From contig NZ_VZOW01000044.1 in NCBI RefSeq assembly GCF_008801835.1, positions 1 to 42,763 on the forward strand: a stretch of DNA of 42,763 bases, in the 5' to 3' direction. This DNA comes from Cupriavidus pauculus (GTDB taxonomy: Bacteria; Pseudomonadota; Gammaproteobacteria; Burkholderiales; Burkholderiaceae). Below, in pieces: positions 41,700 through 42,763 of this stretch (positions are counted from its first letter, which is position 1; each line of letters opens with the position of its first letter). Both the position numbers and the translations under genes were made by a program. Under the pieces are notes generated by a model that searched no databases, had not been told where the DNA came from, and saw nothing but the letters and a program-made list of their open reading frames with translations.

Positions 41700-42476
41700 A
41701 TGTCGTACGAGAACATCTTGGTGGAGACTCGCGGCCGGGTGGGGTTGGTGACTCTCAATCGGCCGAAAGCGTTGAACGCGCTGAACGACGCGCTGATGGA
41801 TGAACTGGGCGCTGCGCTGGTTGCCTTCGACCAGGACGAAGCCGTCGGCTGTATCGTCATCACGGGTAGCGAGCGAGCGTTTGCGGCGGGTGCGGACATT
41901 GGAATGATGGCCAAGTACTCGTATATGGATGCTTACAAAAGCGACTACATCACCCGGAACTGGGAAACGATCCGTCGCATCCGCAAGCCCGTTATTGCTG
42001 CAGTAGCTGGTTACGCCCTGGGCGGCGGCTGCGAATTGGCGATGATGTGCGACATCGTTATCGCGGCCGACAATGCCAGGTTCGGGCAACCGGAGGTCAA
42101 GCTCGGCACCATGCCGGGTGCCGGCGGGACGCAGCGGTTGCCACGGGCGGTATCGAAAGCCAAGGCAATGGACCTTTGCCTGACCGCACGCATGATGGAC
42201 GCCGCCGAAGCCGAACGAGCCGGCCTGGTATCGCGCGTTGTTGCGGCCGACGCGTTGATCGACGAGGCCTTAACCGCTGCGGAAACCATTGCTAGCTATT
42301 CGCTGCCCGTGGTCATGATGATCAAGGAATCCGTCAACGCCGCATATGAGACGACTCTGAATGAAGGGGTGCGATTCGAGCGGCGCCTGTTTCATGCCAC
42401 GTTTGCCACGGAAGATCAGAAGGAGGGTATGGCGGCGTTTGTGGAGAAAAGGGCACCTGCCTTCAAGCATCAGTAG
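41700..42476 (+). CDS. Enoyl-CoA hydratase (crotonase)
   Basis: Predicted 258-residue hydratase that adds water to trans-2-enoyl-CoA in beta-oxidation. Both catalytic glutamates are present: Glu112 (GGGCELAM) and Glu132 (GQPEVKLGTMPGAGGTQRL). AGGAGA lies just upstream of the ATG at 41700. It is divergent from paaG, and the same 250-bp region holds the TetR-type palindrome, so it may be co-regulated. It could serve as PaaF (2,3-dehydroadipyl-CoA hydratase) in the phenylacetate pathway, but sequence alone does not separate this from a general short-chain hydratase. Confidence 0.9.
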   Translation: MSYENILVETRGRVGLVTLNRPKALNALNDALMDELGAALVAFDQDEAVGCIVITGSERAFAAGADIGMMAKYSYMDAYKSDYITRNWETIRRIRKPVIAAVAGYALGGGCELAMMCDIVIAADNARFGQPEVKLGTMPGAGGTQRLPRAVSKAKAMDLCLTARMMDAAEAERAGLVSRVVAADALIDEALTAAETIASYSLPVVMMIKESVNAAYETTLNEGVRFERRLFHATFATEDQKEGMAAFVEKRAPAFKHQ

Positions 42477-42480
42477 GACG

Positions 42481-42498
42481 TATCGGGAATACCCGATA
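42481..42498. repeat. Hairpin just after the enoyl-CoA hydratase gene
   Basis: TATCGGG (42481-42487) pairs exactly with CCCGATA (42492-42498) around AATA. It begins four bases after the stop codon. It lacks a T-run, so it may be a weak terminator or an mRNA 3' stabiliser. Confidence 0.5.
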
Positions 42499-42520
42499 GC
42501 GATGGTCGGTTATTGTGCGA

Positions 42521-42555
42521 GAAAGGAAATTGATCTTGAAGCTGAATTTCCTTTC
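42521..42555. repeat. 11-bp perfect inverted repeat in the right-edge intergenic region
   Basis: GAAAGGAAATT (42521-42531) and AATTTCCTTTC (42545-42555) are exact reverse complements with a 13-base loop. It lies between the hydratase gene and the outward promoter and may insulate the two, or act as an operator. Confidence 0.6.
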
Positions 42556-42614
42556 CGATCAACGGTTTGAATAGAGCTTCCGGGCTCGTGTTTCGCTTGT
42601 TCATGACAAACGTA

Positions 42615-42643
42615 TTGCAAAGCCCGGAGATTCGTCCTAATAT
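42615..42643 (+). promoter_or_regulatory. Outward promoter, rRNA-operon-like
   Basis: TTGCAA (42615-42620) and TAATAT (42638-42643) are spaced by exactly 17 bases and followed by a C-rich discriminator (TCGCCCCCTC). No coding start follows in the remaining 120 bp. This arrangement resembles stringently controlled rRNA or tRNA promoters, so a stable-RNA operon may begin just right of the window; this is inference. Confidence 0.5.
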
Positions 42644-42763
42644 TCGCCCCCTCGCAACACGAAGCGCGCTGCCAAGGCAGTGTTGGCAAGGGTTTGCGGG
42701 GCGGCAGTGGTTGGTGTCTGGGCAGGAAAGGGCGCTGACGGCAGATAAAAAATCTTCTGCAAA

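Overview
The window is a piece of a high-GC betaproteobacterial chromosome, most likely Cupriavidus or a close Ralstonia relative. This is inferred from gene order (ychF next to a UbiH-type hydroxylase and dsbC; rpe-gph-trpEGDC; apaG-mltA; paaG-paaI-paaK) and from protein character. No rRNA gene is present inside the window to confirm it.

Region 1 (1 to about 16.7 kb) is a laterally acquired defence island, visibly more AT-rich than the rest, especially in the qat, OLD-like and hsdS genes. It is bounded on the right by a P4-type tyrosine integrase (15306-16517) with repeated TACCCCC arm-type sites, inserted just downstream of ychF. Its left end lies outside the window; a second tyrosine recombinase-like gene is at 241-1104. 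Between the two recombinases, ten genes run on the minus strand with tiny gaps or overlaps: a winged-helix regulator, hsdR, hsdM, a DUF1016 PD-(D/E)XK nuclease, hsdS, an OLD-like ATPase-TOPRIM protein, then qatA-qatB-qatC-qatD. The island therefore joins a complete type I restriction-modification system with two accessory genes to a complete Qat anti-phage system (KAP ATPase, QatB, QueC-like PP-loop enzyme, TatD-like nuclease). The regulator and its inverted repeats sit at the head of the array, so one promoter may drive all of it.

Region 2 (16.7-25.7 kb) is core chromosome: ychF (minus), then plus-strand UbiH/UbiF-type hydroxylase, dsbC, acuI/yhdH-type reductase, an M61 peptidase with a PDZ domain, and a FUSC-family membrane protein. 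Region 3 (25.7-28.9 kb) is a minus-strand two-gene ABC importer of the nitrate/sulfonate class with a fused double permease and no binding protein nearby. Region 4 (28.9-38.7 kb) holds acylphosphatase, ung, a CYTH triphosphatase, trpC-trpD-trpG-trpE, gph and rpe (all minus except acylphosphatase), then apaG, a small membrane protein gene and mltA.

Region 5 (38.7-42.8 kb) is a phenylacetate-catabolism segment, paaG-paaI-paaK on the minus strand, expressed from a promoter whose -35/-10 spacer contains a TetR-type palindrome, and a divergent enoyl-CoA hydratase. The right edge carries a strong outward promoter with a GC-rich discriminator that resembles those of rRNA operons.

The most interesting content is the composite type I RM + OLD-like + Qat array, the conserved QatB Met-Gly N-terminus beside a QueC-like enzyme, and several unexplained palindromes (19-55, 10379-10411, 15063-15090, 15126-15180).
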